DNA of 36,581 nucleotides from Rubrobacter sp. (GTDB lineage Bacteria; Actinomycetota; Rubrobacteria; Rubrobacterales; Rubrobacteraceae): NCBI GenBank assembly GCA_013695915.1, contig JACCZN010000134.1, positions 1 to 36,581 of the forward strand, read 5' to 3'. Shown piece by piece: positions 8,185 to 17,808 of this stretch (position 1 is its first letter; each line of letters starts with the position of its first letter). The notes under the pieces were generated by a model. It saw only the letters and a program-made list of their open reading frames with translations, ran no database searches and was not told where the DNA came from. The position numbers and the translations under genes were made by a program.

Positions 8185-9942
8185 TTGAGGATCGTCAAGA
8201 GGTCGAGGGGTTCCGGCGAAGAGAGCGGTCTCAAGGGCTTCCTGGAGAAGGAGCCCCGCAAGCCGGAACCCCAGAAGCCGGGACCCCGGTCCTCTGGCCG
8301 GCGGCGGCTCGTTGGCCCGGTCCTCGTGCTCTGCGCGGTGCTCGCGGTGCTCGTGGCCGCCGACTACGCGGTGAACGCCGGCAAGGTCTACCGGGGGGTA
8401 GAGACCGGCAGCGTCTCGCTCGGCGGAATGACGCCGGATCAGGCCCGCGCCGCGGTCGAGGAGCGGTCCGAGGGCGCGCTGCAGGAGGTGCGGTTTACCG
8501 GCTCGGAGGAGGTGGCGTTCCCGGCCGAGGAGGTCGGCGTGGACTTCGACGTCGAGGCCACCGTGGACCGGGCCTACGCGGTCGGGCGGGAAGGCGGCTT
8601 CACCAAACGTCTAACCGAGCGCTTCGAGTCGGCGTTCGGGACCGTGCGCATTCCGCCCGAGGTCGGCTACCGGCCGGAGCTCGCCCGGGCCGAGGTGGAG
8701 GAGCTGGCCGGGCAGATGGACGAGGCTCCCGAAGAGGGGAGCGTCCGGATCGTGGGCAGCGAGGTCGCGGTCGGGTCGGCCAGTGACGGGTACCGGCTAG
8801 ATGTCCCGGCCACGGTAGAGAGCGTGGACCGGGCGGTGCAGGACCTGACCGGGGAGGCCGAGCTCGTCGGCGAGACGCTCGCCCCCGAGGTCTCGACGGA
8901 GGAGGCCGAGTCGGCCGGGGACCGGGCCCGCAGGGCGATGTCCGCCCCGCTCATCTTCGAGGCCGGGGGCGAGCAGTGGACCATCTCCCCGGCCCAGATG
9001 GGCCGGGCTCTTGCGGTGGAGGAGCGGGACGGGACCCTCTCCGTGGGGCTCGATCGCGAGCGGCTGTCGGAGGACCTGGCCGACATCCCCGCAACGCTCC
9101 AACGGCCCGCGATAGAGGCCGAGTTCATGGTGGACGGCGACGAGGTAGACGTGACCCGGAGCCAGATCGGACGCACGGTCCAGATGCAGGAGCTGCTCGG
9201 CGCCGTGGAGGCCGGCGTCTTCGAGGGCCAGCGCAGGTTCGAGGTGCCGGTCGTCCAGGACCGGCCGGAGCTCACGACGCAGGTCGCCGAGAGGCTCAAG
9301 CCGGAAGAGTTGATCGGGGAGTTCCGCACCAACTACCTGACCTACGACGACGAGCCCGGCCGGGTAACGAACCTCGAGATCGCCTCCGACGTGGTGGACG
9401 GGACGCTACTGGCCCCCGGAGAGGTCTTCTCTTTCAACGAGCTGGCGGCCCCGCTGGAGTACGAGGAGGCCAGCGTCATTATCGACGGACAGGTGGACAC
9501 GGCCATCGGCGGCGGTCTGTGCCAGGTCTCCTCGAGCCTGTACATGGCCGCGAACTACGCGGGCCTGGAGAGCGTGGAGCGACACCCGCACTTCGCGGAG
9601 CTGCCGTACATCCGGCCGGGCTTCGATGCCACGGTCTGGTTCGGGGCGCTCGACATGCAGTTCAGGAACAACACCCCGGGCTACCTGCTCCTCCGGGAGG
9701 AGGTGACCGACGACGGCTTTGTGGAGGCCCGCATCTACGGCCAGCCCACCGGCCGGGAGGTGGAGATGGACTCGGAGAAGACCCGGACCACGCGGGACGG
9801 CGAGGGCAACGAGGTCACGCAGTGGGAGACTACCCAGACGGTCAGCCAGAACGGCCAGGTCGTCTCGGACGGGGTCATACACACCGACACCTACGGGGAG
9901 CTACAGCCGGCGGATACCTCCGACGGCCGGCCGCTCGACTAG
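8185..9942 (+). CDS. VanW family protein with YoaR-like putative peptidoglycan-binding domains
   Basis: N-terminal TM; VanW block (FRTNYLTYDDEPGRVTNLEIASDVVDGTLLAPGEVFSFNEL...GGGLCQVSSSLYMAANYAGL). Confidence 0.9.
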   Translation: MRIVKRSRGSGEESGLKGFLEKEPRKPEPQKPGPRSSGRRRLVGPVLVLCAVLAVLVAADYAVNAGKVYRGVETGSVSLGGMTPDQARAAVEERSEGALQEVRFTGSEEVAFPAEEVGVDFDVEATVDRAYAVGREGGFTKRLTERFESAFGTVRIPPEVGYRPELARAEVEELAGQMDEAPEEGSVRIVGSEVAVGSASDGYRLDVPATVESVDRAVQDLTGEAELVGETLAPEVSTEEAESAGDRARRAMSAPLIFEAGGEQWTISPAQMGRALAVEERDGTLSVGLDRERLSEDLADIPATLQRPAIEAEFMVDGDEVDVTRSQIGRTVQMQELLGAVEAGVFEGQRRFEVPVVQDRPELTTQVAERLKPEELIGEFRTNYLTYDDEPGRVTNLEIASDVVDGTLLAPGEVFSFNELAAPLEYEEASVIIDGQVDTAIGGGLCQVSSSLYMAANYAGLESVERHPHFAELPYIRPGFDATVWFGALDMQFRNNTPGYLLLREEVTDDGFVEARIYGQPTGREVEMDSEKTRTTRDGEGNEVTQWETTQTVSQNGQVVSDGVIHTDTYGELQPADTSDGRPLD

Positions 9943-10409
9943 CCCGGAGAGAGCTCCACTACCAGCTCGACCTCGACCGGCGCGTCGAACGGCAGCTCCG
10001 CGACCCCGACCGCGGACCGGGCGTGTACACCCGCCCCTCCGAGGACCTCCCCGAGCAGCTCCGAGGCCCCGTTCAGGACCTGGGGCTGACCGCTGAAGCC
10101 CTGGGCGGAGGCCACGTATCCCACGACCTTGACGACCCGGATCCCGCCGTAGGCCTCGTCGCCCAGCGAGAGGACGGCGGAGAGGGCGTTGACCGCGCAG
10201 AACGCCGCCGCCTCGCGGGCCTCCCCGGGGGTCACCGCGCCGCCGACCTTCCCAGTGTAGAGTAGCTCGCCGTGGCGGAGAGGTAGCTGGCCCGCGGTAA
10301 AGACCAGGCCGCCCGCGCGGACCGCGGGGACGTAGGAGCCTGCGGGCTCCGGGACCGGCGGCAACTCGTAGCCGAGCTCCGCGAGCCGCTCTCTGAGGTA
10401 GCTCTCCAC
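9939..10409 (-). CDS. RidA family protein
   Basis: [55 protein letters not shown]. Confidence 0.9.
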   Translation of the reverse strand: MESYLRERLAELGYELPPVPEPAGSYVPAVRAGGLVFTAGQLPLRHGELLYTGKVGGAVTPGEAREAAAFCAVNALSAVLSLGDEAYGGIRVVKVVGYVASAQGFSGQPQVLNGASELLGEVLGGAGVHARSAVGVAELPFDAPVEVELVVELSPG

Positions 10410-10410
10410 G

Positions 10411-10902
10411 CTAGTAGAGGTCCTCGTACTCGTCCGGGTCGTAGGTCAGTGGGCGGTCCACGTCCAGGGTCTCTCCCGCCGTGACCTCCCCGACGATAAC
10501 CGTGTGGTCCCCGGCCCGGACGGTGTCGAGTACCCGGCAGTCGAGGTAGGCCAGGCAGTCCAGGAGGTACGGTGAGCCGCTCGGGGTCTCTCCGTAGGGG
10601 ACGTCCCGGAACTTGTACTCGTGCTCGCCCGTCGTCTCGCCGAAGTACGTGGCGACGTTTACCTGGTCCTCGCGCAGCACGCTCAGGGAGAACGAGGCGC
10701 TGTCGAGGATGACGTTGCGAGTGTAGCGGTCGTCCCGCACGGCGATGGCCACGCAGGGCGGGGTCTCCGCCGCCTGCGTGACCCAGGCGGCGGACATGGC
10801 GTTCACCTCCCGGCCCCGGCGCGAGCCCAGGACGTAGACCCCGTGGGTCAGGTGGCTCATCGCCCCGAGTATAGAGCTCTTGTCCTTCAGGTCTCTCTCC
10901 AC
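10411..10902 (-). CDS. Flavin reductase family protein (FMN-binding)
   Basis: LTHGVYVLGSRRGREVNAMSAAWVTQAAETPPCVAIAVRDDRYTRNVIL. Confidence 0.9.
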   Translation of the reverse strand: MERDLKDKSSILGAMSHLTHGVYVLGSRRGREVNAMSAAWVTQAAETPPCVAIAVRDDRYTRNVILDSASFSLSVLREDQVNVATYFGETTGEHEYKFRDVPYGETPSGSPYLLDCLAYLDCRVLDTVRAGDHTVIVGEVTAGETLDVDRPLTYDPDEYEDLY

Positions 10903-10998
10903 GGCTCTCCGATCAGTATCTGTGAGCCCCTATAGTCTACCAACACCGGGTATACTCCCGCCCATGCAGCTTCGCCAGACCACGGGAGCCCGCGGTAC

Positions 10999-11994
10999 GT
11001 GACCCCGGGTGTGGCGCTCGTGGCGGCCGGCATCCTGCAGGCTGTGCTGTACCTCCTCTTCGTGCGGTTCATAGACCTTTACGAGCGGGAGGCCCTGCGC
11101 TACGTGGTGCCGGTCTTTGTCTGGGGCTTCACGGTGGCGGCGGTGGCCTCGCTCTTCTTCAACACCCTCTCGACCATCACGCTGAGCGAGGTGGCGAGCG
11201 CCGAGGCTGCTCAGTTCCTGACGGCGGTCTTCGTGGCGCCGTTCGTGGAGGAGATCACCAAGGGCCTCGCCGTGCTCACCGTGTTCGTGGTCGCCTACCT
11301 GGCCGCGCGACGCCGCGGGGTGAACGAGTTCTCCGGGATCATGGACGGTATCGTCTACGGCTCGGCCGTGGGCTTTGGCTTCTCCATCGCGGAGGACCTC
11401 CTCTACTACGCTCAGGCGGGCCCCGAGACGTTCGTGGTGCGGCGGGTCTTTGGCGGCTTCGCCCACGCGGCATTCACCTCGCTCATCGGCGTCGGGCTGG
11501 GGCTCGTGACGTGGGTGAGCTCCTACTTCCTGAAGTTCCTGCTGCCCGTGCTCGGGCTCGGCGGGGCCATCTTCCTGCACGGGTTCTTCAACCTCATAGC
11601 CTCGCTCTTCGGACCTCTGGCCTACGTGCTGCTCTTCTTCGTGCTGCTCCTGTACGCCGTCCTGATCATCGTCTGGCTCTGGGTGGAGCGGCGCGTGATC
11701 CGGGAGGAGCTCCGGGACGAGGTGGGGGACTCCGTCACCCAGGAGGAGTACGAGATACTTCCGACCTACTTCCGGCGGACGGCCTACTACACGAGGCTCC
11801 TCTTTACCGGCCGTCTGCGCGCGTGGCGCCGGGCGCACCTCGTACACTCCGCCGCTATAGACCTGGCGTTCACCAAGCGGCTGGAGCGTATCTCCTACGC
11901 CGGACCGCAGGCGTTCCGGCTCCAGTACCTGCGCGAGCGGATAGGCGAGCTCCGGAGCGAGGAGAACGCGGAGTACGCCCCACTCCGGTCGTGA
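10999..11994 (+). CDS. PrsW family intramembrane metalloprotease-like protein
   Basis: APFVEEITKGLAVL...GIMDGIVYGSAVGFGFSIAEDLLYY...FAHAAFTSLIGVGLG. Confidence 0.88.
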   Translation: MTPGVALVAAGILQAVLYLLFVRFIDLYEREALRYVVPVFVWGFTVAAVASLFFNTLSTITLSEVASAEAAQFLTAVFVAPFVEEITKGLAVLTVFVVAYLAARRRGVNEFSGIMDGIVYGSAVGFGFSIAEDLLYYAQAGPETFVVRRVFGGFAHAAFTSLIGVGLGLVTWVSSYFLKFLLPVLGLGGAIFLHGFFNLIASLFGPLAYVLLFFVLLLYAVLIIVWLWVERRVIREELRDEVGDSVTQEEYEILPTYFRRTAYYTRLLFTGRLRAWRRAHLVHSAAIDLAFTKRLERISYAGPQAFRLQYLRERIGELRSEENAEYAPLRS

Positions 11995-12614
11995 ACTGCT
12001 CGGGCGTGGTGCTGGCCGGCGGGCGGAGCCGGCGGATGGGCCGGGACAAGCTGCCCCTCCGGGTGGGGGGCATCCCGCTGGTCCGGCGGGTCTGTGAGAC
12101 CCTGGGCGGCGTCTGCGAAGAGGTGATCCTGGTCAGCGCCGGAGAAGGGGTTCCCGGAGAGGTGCCGGAGGGTGTGCGGCCGGCCCGCGACCTGCGCGGG
12201 ACGGAGGGAGAGGGGCTGGGTCCGCTCGCCGGGATGGAGGCCGGTCTTTCGGCCGCGAGCCACCCGGCGGTCTTTGTGGCGGCCGGGGACGTGCCGTTCC
12301 TGCCCGGGGGGATGGTGCGTCTCCTGCTCCGGCGGGTCCTGGAGGACGGGGTAACTGCCGCCGTGCCGGTCTCCGGAGGCCGGATGCAGCCGCTGTGCGC
12401 GGCCTACAGCCGCCGGGACGCGCTGCCCGCCGTGAGCGCGGCGCTCGACGGCGGGGTCCGGGCCGTCCACAGGATGGTCGAGGGTCTCGGGGGGGTGGAG
12501 TACGTGGAGGAGCTCCGGGCGTTCGGGGACCCGGAGCTATTCCTGATGAACGTGAACTCGCCGGAAGACCTCGAGCGAGCCCGGGCCCGGTCCGGCGGGA
12601 CCGCGGACCGCTAG
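11991..12614 (+). CDS. mobA: Molybdenum cofactor guanylyltransferase
   Basis: VVLAGGRSRRMGRDKLPLRVGG...VAAGDVPFLPGGMVRLL...NVNSPEDLERA; GTGA overlap with upstream gene. Confidence 0.88.
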   Translation: MNCSGVVLAGGRSRRMGRDKLPLRVGGIPLVRRVCETLGGVCEEVILVSAGEGVPGEVPEGVRPARDLRGTEGEGLGPLAGMEAGLSAASHPAVFVAAGDVPFLPGGMVRLLLRRVLEDGVTAAVPVSGGRMQPLCAAYSRRDALPAVSAALDGGVRAVHRMVEGLGGVEYVEELRAFGDPELFLMNVNSPEDLERARARSGGTADR

Positions 12615-12621
12615 ACCGGCG

Positions 12622-13203
12622 GTGGGGATTCTCGGGGACCTCTCCGCGCTCGTGCGGCTGTACCGGGGCGACGCGTCGGTGTTCCGCCGGGAGCCTCGTG
12701 GCCCGGACCGCGTGGCGGTGGTGCTCGGGGCCCAGGTGCTCCGGGGAGGGCGGCCGAGCGCGGTCCTCGAGGCCCGGTCTCTGCACGCGGCCGGGATGTA
12801 CCATCGGGGGGAGGCCGGGCTGCTGGTGCCGAGCGGCGGGGTGGGTGAGCACCCGCCGAGCGAGGCGGCGGTCGCGGCGGGCGTGCTGCGGCGCGCCGGG
12901 GTGCCCGGGGAGCGGATACTGCTCGAGGACCGGTCCGGGAGCACGTTGGAGAGCGCGCGGCGGGTGGCCGGGGTGCTGCGGGAGAGGGAGGTTACGGAGG
13001 TGGTGGCGGTCACGGACCCGCTGCACTGCGTGCGGGCGGTGGCGGCTCTCCGGGAGGAGGGGATAAAGTGCGTGCCGGAGCCCGTGTATAGTAGCCCGGC
13101 GTGGCGGGTGCCGCGGATGCGCCGGGAGCAGTTCGCGCGAGAGCTTGGAGCCGTGGTTTGGTACAGGACAAGGTGGGCGCTGGTGAGTTCGGCCAGAAGA
13201 TAG
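12622..13203 (+). CDS. YdcF family (DUF218) protein
   Basis: VAVVLGAQVLRGGRPSAVLEARSLHAAGMYHRG...PSGGVGEHPPSEAAVAAGVLRRAGVP...LLEDRSGSTLESARRV. Confidence 0.88.
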   Translation: MGILGDLSALVRLYRGDASVFRREPRGPDRVAVVLGAQVLRGGRPSAVLEARSLHAAGMYHRGEAGLLVPSGGVGEHPPSEAAVAAGVLRRAGVPGERILLEDRSGSTLESARRVAGVLREREVTEVVAVTDPLHCVRAVAALREEGIKCVPEPVYSSPAWRVPRMRREQFARELGAVVWYRTRWALVSSARR

Positions 13204-14075
13204 CGCTGCCGGCGGTCGCGGTGGGGGTGCTCGCGGTCTCTGCGGCGGCCATCTTTATCCGGCTCGCGGACGCACCGGCGCTCGCCATCGCCATCTGGCG
13301 CAGCGCGCTCGGGGTCGCCGTGCTCCTGCCGTTCGCGGTCTACCGGCGGGAACGGCTGCCGCGGGGCAGGCCGCTCTACATCGGGATGGCCTCCGGGGTC
13401 GCGCTCGGGGCGCACTTCGGGTTCTGGATCTCCTCGCTGGACTATACGAGCGTGGCGGCGAGCGTGGTGCTGGTCTGCACCCAGCCGGTCTTCGTGGCGA
13501 TACTGGCGTACCTCACGTTTGGCGAGCGGACCTCGATGCTCTCTTTCCTCGGGATACTCGTCGCGCTCGGGGGTACGGTGGTCATCGCCGGGGGTAGCGC
13601 CTCGTTCGGGGAGGGGGCGTTCTTCGGGAACCTGCTCGCGCTCGCCGGGGCGGTGACGGTAGCGGTGTACGTGCTCGTCGGACGCTCGCTGCGCACGGCG
13701 TTCGAGCCCGTGGGGGTGCTGCCGTACTCCATCGTCGTCTACGCCACGGCGGCGCTAACCCTCGTGCCCGTCGCGCTCTACGCCGGGGTGCCGCTCTGGG
13801 GCTACGGATGGGAGGCGTGGTTCTGGATCTGGGCCATCACCCTCGGGCCGCAGCTCATGGGGCACACCGTCTTCAACTGGGCCTTGAGGTACGTCGAGGC
13901 CTCCGTGATCTCGGGCACCATCCTCGCCGAGCCCGTGGTCTCCGCGATACTGGCCTGGATCATACTGTTCGAGCAGCCCGGGGTTGCGACTATTCTCGGG
14001 GGCGGCGTGGTCCTCGTGGGTCTCTTCCTCCTGCTGCGCGGCCGGGGGTCGGGCGGGGTCGCTCCCGTCTCCTAG
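13158..14075 (+). CDS. EamA/DMT family transporter
   Basis: Ten-TM-like hydrophobic protein with DMT repeats (AAIFIRLADAPALAIAIWRSALGVAVLLPFA...ILAEPVVSAILAWIILFEQPG); TTG start assumed. Confidence 0.85.
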   Translation: MVQDKVGAGEFGQKIALPAVAVGVLAVSAAAIFIRLADAPALAIAIWRSALGVAVLLPFAVYRRERLPRGRPLYIGMASGVALGAHFGFWISSLDYTSVAASVVLVCTQPVFVAILAYLTFGERTSMLSFLGILVALGGTVVIAGGSASFGEGAFFGNLLALAGAVTVAVYVLVGRSLRTAFEPVGVLPYSIVVYATAALTLVPVALYAGVPLWGYGWEAWFWIWAITLGPQLMGHTVFNWALRYVEASVISGTILAEPVVSAILAWIILFEQPGVATILGGGVVLVGLFLLLRGRGSGGVAPVS

Positions 14076-14158
14076 GACGGGGCCCCGCTCACACACTGCT
14101 TCCCGTGGATGTTGTATTCTCTGCCGTGACCTGCGGGCGGCAGTAAGCGGAGCAGAGC

Positions 14159-14833
14159 TTGGGACCGATAAGAGCCGGAATCAGATACGGGATAGCGGCG
14201 GCCGTGATCGCGCTGCTCGCCAACTTCCACTTCCTGCTCCTCGACCCCGTGGGTACACCGGGCTGGGTCATCGCGGTAATAGAAGACTTCAGGACGAGCC
14301 TGGCGCTGGCCTCCTTCCTGCTGCTCGCCATACTCGCCGCGCTGCGCACGGAGCCGCAGAGGATCGACCCGGACGTGTCCCGGCGCACGCTGCTCTTCCG
14401 GGACGCCACGCTCGCCGCGACCCTCGTGGCGGTGATCGCGGGCGTCGCCCTGATCTTCGTGACCTTCCTGCAGGCGACGGTCTTCGCCGACGATATGCGC
14501 TCCTACGCCCGGGAGGCCGCCCCCCGGATACTCGCCTACATAGACGAGCTGGGGGAACGGTTCAGCGACCCGACAACGCCGATAACGGCGGCCGAGATCG
14601 AGCAAGACCTCGCCCCGCCGGAGCTGCGGGACGTCGGACAGTCCATCTCGAACCTCGTTCTGCGCGCGCTGTTCCTCAGCGTCGTGGGTGCCGTGGTCGG
14701 GCTGCTGCGGGGGACCTTCGGCTCGGCCGGCGGCTCCGCGAAACCTGACGGCGATGAGGCCGGAGAAGAGGAGGGCTCCGAAGATGAGGTTCCGGGACCG
14801 GACAAACCGGAGGGAGAAGACCCCGGGCGTTAG
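14159..14833 (+). CDS. Hypothetical membrane protein
   Basis: Several TM segments, acidic C-terminus; TTG start. Confidence 0.65.
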   Translation: MGPIRAGIRYGIAAAVIALLANFHFLLLDPVGTPGWVIAVIEDFRTSLALASFLLLAILAALRTEPQRIDPDVSRRTLLFRDATLAATLVAVIAGVALIFVTFLQATVFADDMRSYAREAAPRILAYIDELGERFSDPTTPITAAEIEQDLAPPELRDVGQSISNLVLRALFLSVVGAVVGLLRGTFGSAGGSAKPDGDEAGEEEGSEDEVPGPDKPEGEDPGR

Positions 14834-14842
14834 AGCCCGGGG
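14821..14842. terminator. GC-rich stem-loop between convergent genes
   Basis: CCCCGGGC-gttaga-GCCCGGGG, perfect 8-bp stem; stop codon of 14159-14833 lies in the loop; no U-tract. Confidence 0.5.
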
Positions 14843-14857
14843 CCTCCGTTGCGGGGC

Positions 14858-15580
14858 CTAGGAGGCGAGGTTGTCGCCCGGCTGCATCACGTGTACCTGG
14901 ACGTCCGGCATGTCCGAGAGGTGCTCCTTGAACTCCTTCGGCGTGCCGGGGATGAACGGGAAGGTGCCGTAGTGGATCGGGACCACGTGGTTCACGCCGA
15001 GTAGCCGGGTGGCGTGGGCGGCCTCGTAGGGGCTCATCACTACCTGATCTCCGATGGGCAGCAGGGCCAGGTCCGGCCGGTAGAGCTCCCCGATCAGGCG
15101 CATGTCCCCGAAGAGGCCCGTGTCCCCGGCGTGGTAGAGCTTGAAGCCGCTCTCGAACTCCACGATCAGGCCCAGGGGCTCCCCGGCGTAGATGATGCTC
15201 CCGTCCTCGGCGGCGATGCTCGAGGAGTGGAAGGCGTTGACCGCCGTTACCTTTATGCCGCCGACCCGGACGGAGCCGCCCTTCTGGAGCGGCACGCCGT
15301 TCTCGACGCCCTGGGCGGCCATGTAGGAGTAGATCTCGAAGTTCGCGACCGCGTTGGCGCCGGTATCTCTGGCGAGGGAGACGGCGTCGCCGAAGTGGTC
15401 GAAGTGGCCGTGGGTAATGAGCATCGTGTCCAGCTCGCCGATGTTCTTCAGGTCCTCCGGAACCGCGGGGTTCTCCTGGATCCAGGGGTCTATGATTATC
15501 TGCTCGTCACCCGGGGTGGTGAGCCTGAAGGTCGCGTGGCCCAGGTAGGTTACCCTGGCGCCTCCCAGCATCTCTTCCAT
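14858..15580 (-). CDS. Metal-dependent hydrolase, UPF0173 / metallo-beta-lactamase fold
   Basis: MEEMLGGARVTYLGHATFRLTTPGDEQIIIDPWI...LITHGHFDHFGDAVSLA...HAGDTGLFGDM. Confidence 0.92.
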   Translation of the reverse strand: MEEMLGGARVTYLGHATFRLTTPGDEQIIIDPWIQENPAVPEDLKNIGELDTMLITHGHFDHFGDAVSLARDTGANAVANFEIYSYMAAQGVENGVPLQKGGSVRVGGIKVTAVNAFHSSSIAAEDGSIIYAGEPLGLIVEFESGFKLYHAGDTGLFGDMRLIGELYRPDLALLPIGDQVVMSPYEAAHATRLLGVNHVVPIHYGTFPFIPGTPKEFKEHLSDMPDVQVHVMQPGDNLAS

Positions 15581-15584
15581 ACAT

Positions 15585-15608
15585 ACCTCCTGTGGCTCCG
15601 CAGGAGGT
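15585..15608 (-). promoter_or_regulatory. Shine-Dalgarno-sequestering hairpin upstream of the UPF0173 hydrolase
   Basis: Minus strand ACCTCCTG-cggagcca-CAGGAGGT then ATGT-ATG; 8-bp perfect stem whose 3' arm is the SD. Confidence 0.5.
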
Positions 15609-15750
15609 GCTCCCCCCTCAGAGCCTCTGTGGCTTGCCCGTTACGCTTCCCGGGCAGCTTAGCTGATAGACGGCGGGGTTGCCGGAGAGGTTCTATAATC
15701 ACCCGGGCCCGAACGGAGTCGGGGATACGGTACGGCTAGGGGGAAGGTTG

Positions 15751-16176
15751 TTGAGGTTGGCGATTCTGCTGGCGCTTCTGGCGGGGGTCTCGGTAGCGTT
15801 CCAGACGAGCTTCAACGCGGCGGCCCAGAGGGACCTCGGGCCGCTGGTGCTGGTGGCTATCTCCGGGCTCATGACCGGTGTCGTGGGACTGGTGGTCTCC
15901 CTGGTCGTAGCGAGGCCGGAGTTTACCGGCCAGTCCGTCGGCTACGCTCTCGCCTCCGGGGTGCTCGGGGCCGTGATCGTGGGCACCATCGCCTTCGCCG
16001 CGGGACAGGGCGGCGTGGCGCGGGCGCTCTCCCTCGTCGTCGGGACCCAGCTCATAGTGAGCCTCGTGCTCGACAGCCTCGGCGTCTTCGGCGCCGGCGC
16101 GGCGAGCCTCAGCCTCCTCCGGGTGCTCGGCGTCGTCCTTATACTGGTCGGCGGCGTCCTCGTGGTCCGTTACTAG
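15751..16176 (+). CDS. DMT family transporter, YdcZ-like (DUF606)
   Basis: LRLAILLALLAGVSVAFQTSFNAAAQRDLGPLVLVAISGLMTGVVGLVVSL; four TM helices. Confidence 0.75.
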   Translation: MRLAILLALLAGVSVAFQTSFNAAAQRDLGPLVLVAISGLMTGVVGLVVSLVVARPEFTGQSVGYALASGVLGAVIVGTIAFAAGQGGVARALSLVVGTQLIVSLVLDSLGVFGAGAASLSLLRVLGVVLILVGGVLVVRY

Positions 16177-16212
16177 AGCGGAGCCACCCACGGCGAGACC
16201 GGACGACGGGAG

Positions 16213-16893
16213 CTAGTCGCCGCGGGAGACGTCCCAGGAAGATATCCAGCCCTCCATGAGCGCTTTGCTCGTTGCCTCACCGCGGCTGCCGACCTCTAGC
16301 TTGGCGTAGACGTTCGAGAGGTGGCGTTTCACCGTGGTCTCCGAGAGGTGGAGCTTTGCGGCTGTCCGGCCGTTGCTCAGGCCGCGGGCCGCGCACAGAA
16401 GGACCTCCGTCTCCCGGCGGGAGAGCGGGTTCTCCGTACCTTCCGCTCCCAGAGCACTCTGGGGCACGGACAGTACGACGTTCCCCTCTTGGAGGTCGTG
16501 AACCACGGACCGGACCGCGGAGATTAGGTCCTGCATGTGCGCGTTCTTCGAGAGGTAGGCGCTGGCTCCGAGACCCAGAAGCTCCCGCACCAGATGCTGC
16601 TCGCCGAACACGGTAACCACAAGGACCTTCGGCGGCGGCGAGAGGCTAAGCAGGCGCCTCAGGGCCGCCTGCACCCCCATGACCGGCATCTCGACGTCCA
16701 GAATGACCGCGTCGGGCTTTGTTTCCCGCGCGAGCGTCACGGCCTCCCGGCCGTCTGCGGCCTGTCCGACCACCTCTATGTCTCCGGCGAGGGCGAGCAT
16801 CTCCGCCATGCTCTCGCGTACCATGGCGTGATCGTCGGCCAGAAGCACCCTTATGGAGCGAGTACCTTCTACGCTATCTTTACCGTCCACCAC
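16213..16893 (-). CDS. LuxR/NarL-family response regulator
   Basis: REC (IRVLLADDHAMVRESMAEML...PDAVILDVEMP) plus LuxR HTH (LSRRETEVLLCAARGLSNGRTAAKLHLSETTVKRHLSNVYAKLEV). Confidence 0.95.
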   Translation of the reverse strand: MVDGKDSVEGTRSIRVLLADDHAMVRESMAEMLALAGDIEVVGQAADGREAVTLARETKPDAVILDVEMPVMGVQAALRRLLSLSPPPKVLVVTVFGEQHLVRELLGLGASAYLSKNAHMQDLISAVRSVVHDLQEGNVVLSVPQSALGAEGTENPLSRRETEVLLCAARGLSNGRTAAKLHLSETTVKRHLSNVYAKLEVGSRGEATSKALMEGWISSWDVSRGD

Positions 16894-17219
16894 AGCCCCC
16901 CGGGTACCGCTCTCTCGTCAGCTCAGTTCCTGTGGTCAGTTACGTTACCGGAAGCGCCAGCCCACCACCGCGTACCGGTATCTTAGAGAGTTTTTCAGCT
17001 CCGAAACAGTTCTCCCCAACTCTCCGCTGTTATACCCTCCACCGTCACACTCCAACTCTTGAAGTGTTGTGGAGAGCCCACTGGATAGAGTGAGGCGTTT
17101 CGAGCGGGCTCCGCAGGATGGAACCCAGAGGAGACCAGGGGTCGACGCGAACTCCGCCCGCGGTTCACGTTACCTCCGGGCGCTGATGGTACTCTGACCT
17201 CTGGGCTTCACGGTCCGAG

Positions 17220-17606
17220 TTACGGGACAACGGAACCTCGGTCTCCGGTGAAATGGTCGACGAAGCCCTGCCGGGTCGTGGTCCCGGCGCAGAGCGCGAC
17301 CCCCAGCGCGAGGTCCACGGACTCTGGCAGCAGGTCCAGGAGCACCGACGCGACCCCCGAGCACGAGGGCGAGGAGAGCGCCGAGGCAACCTCCCTGGCG
17401 GTGCTTTCCTCCACTCGCCAGCCCTCCCGCTCGAAACCATCGAGCTTCAGGAACAGGTTGGCCTCTTCCTCGAACCTAAAGACCGGTAGCGACCCCGTGC
17501 CCCCACGGTCGACGGTGAGCACCTCCGTCCGTCCGATCCCGCACTTCACTATTAGCCAGTAAGCGTCGAACGGGCCCCGTAGTCGCGTCGTTCCGTCATC
17601 TACCAT
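17220..17606 (-). CDS. Hypothetical protein between response regulator and histidine kinase
   Basis: 128-aa ORF MVDDGTTRLRGPFDAYWLIVKCGIGRTEVLTVDRGGTGSLPVFRFEEEANLFLKLDGFEREGWRVEE...; plausible folded domain. Confidence 0.65.
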   Translation of the reverse strand: MVDDGTTRLRGPFDAYWLIVKCGIGRTEVLTVDRGGTGSLPVFRFEEEANLFLKLDGFEREGWRVEESTAREVASALSSPSCSGVASVLLDLLPESVDLALGVALCAGTTTRQGFVDHFTGDRGSVVP

Positions 17607-17808
17607 CGGCTACTTTCCTTTCCCTGGGGGAACCGCGGAAAGGAGCGGCTGAAGGATAGAACTCTCAGTCCGCGTAACATCATCGGACCGCGAAGCGTAC
17701 GCGTTCTCCAAACGGTTCGGGTGAAGACGCTTGAGAGCAAAGACTCATCGGTCGTGCGCAGGCTCTCTGTGCGAAAGTTTCTGGTACTTTCCAATAGACT
17801 CGCTCTCA

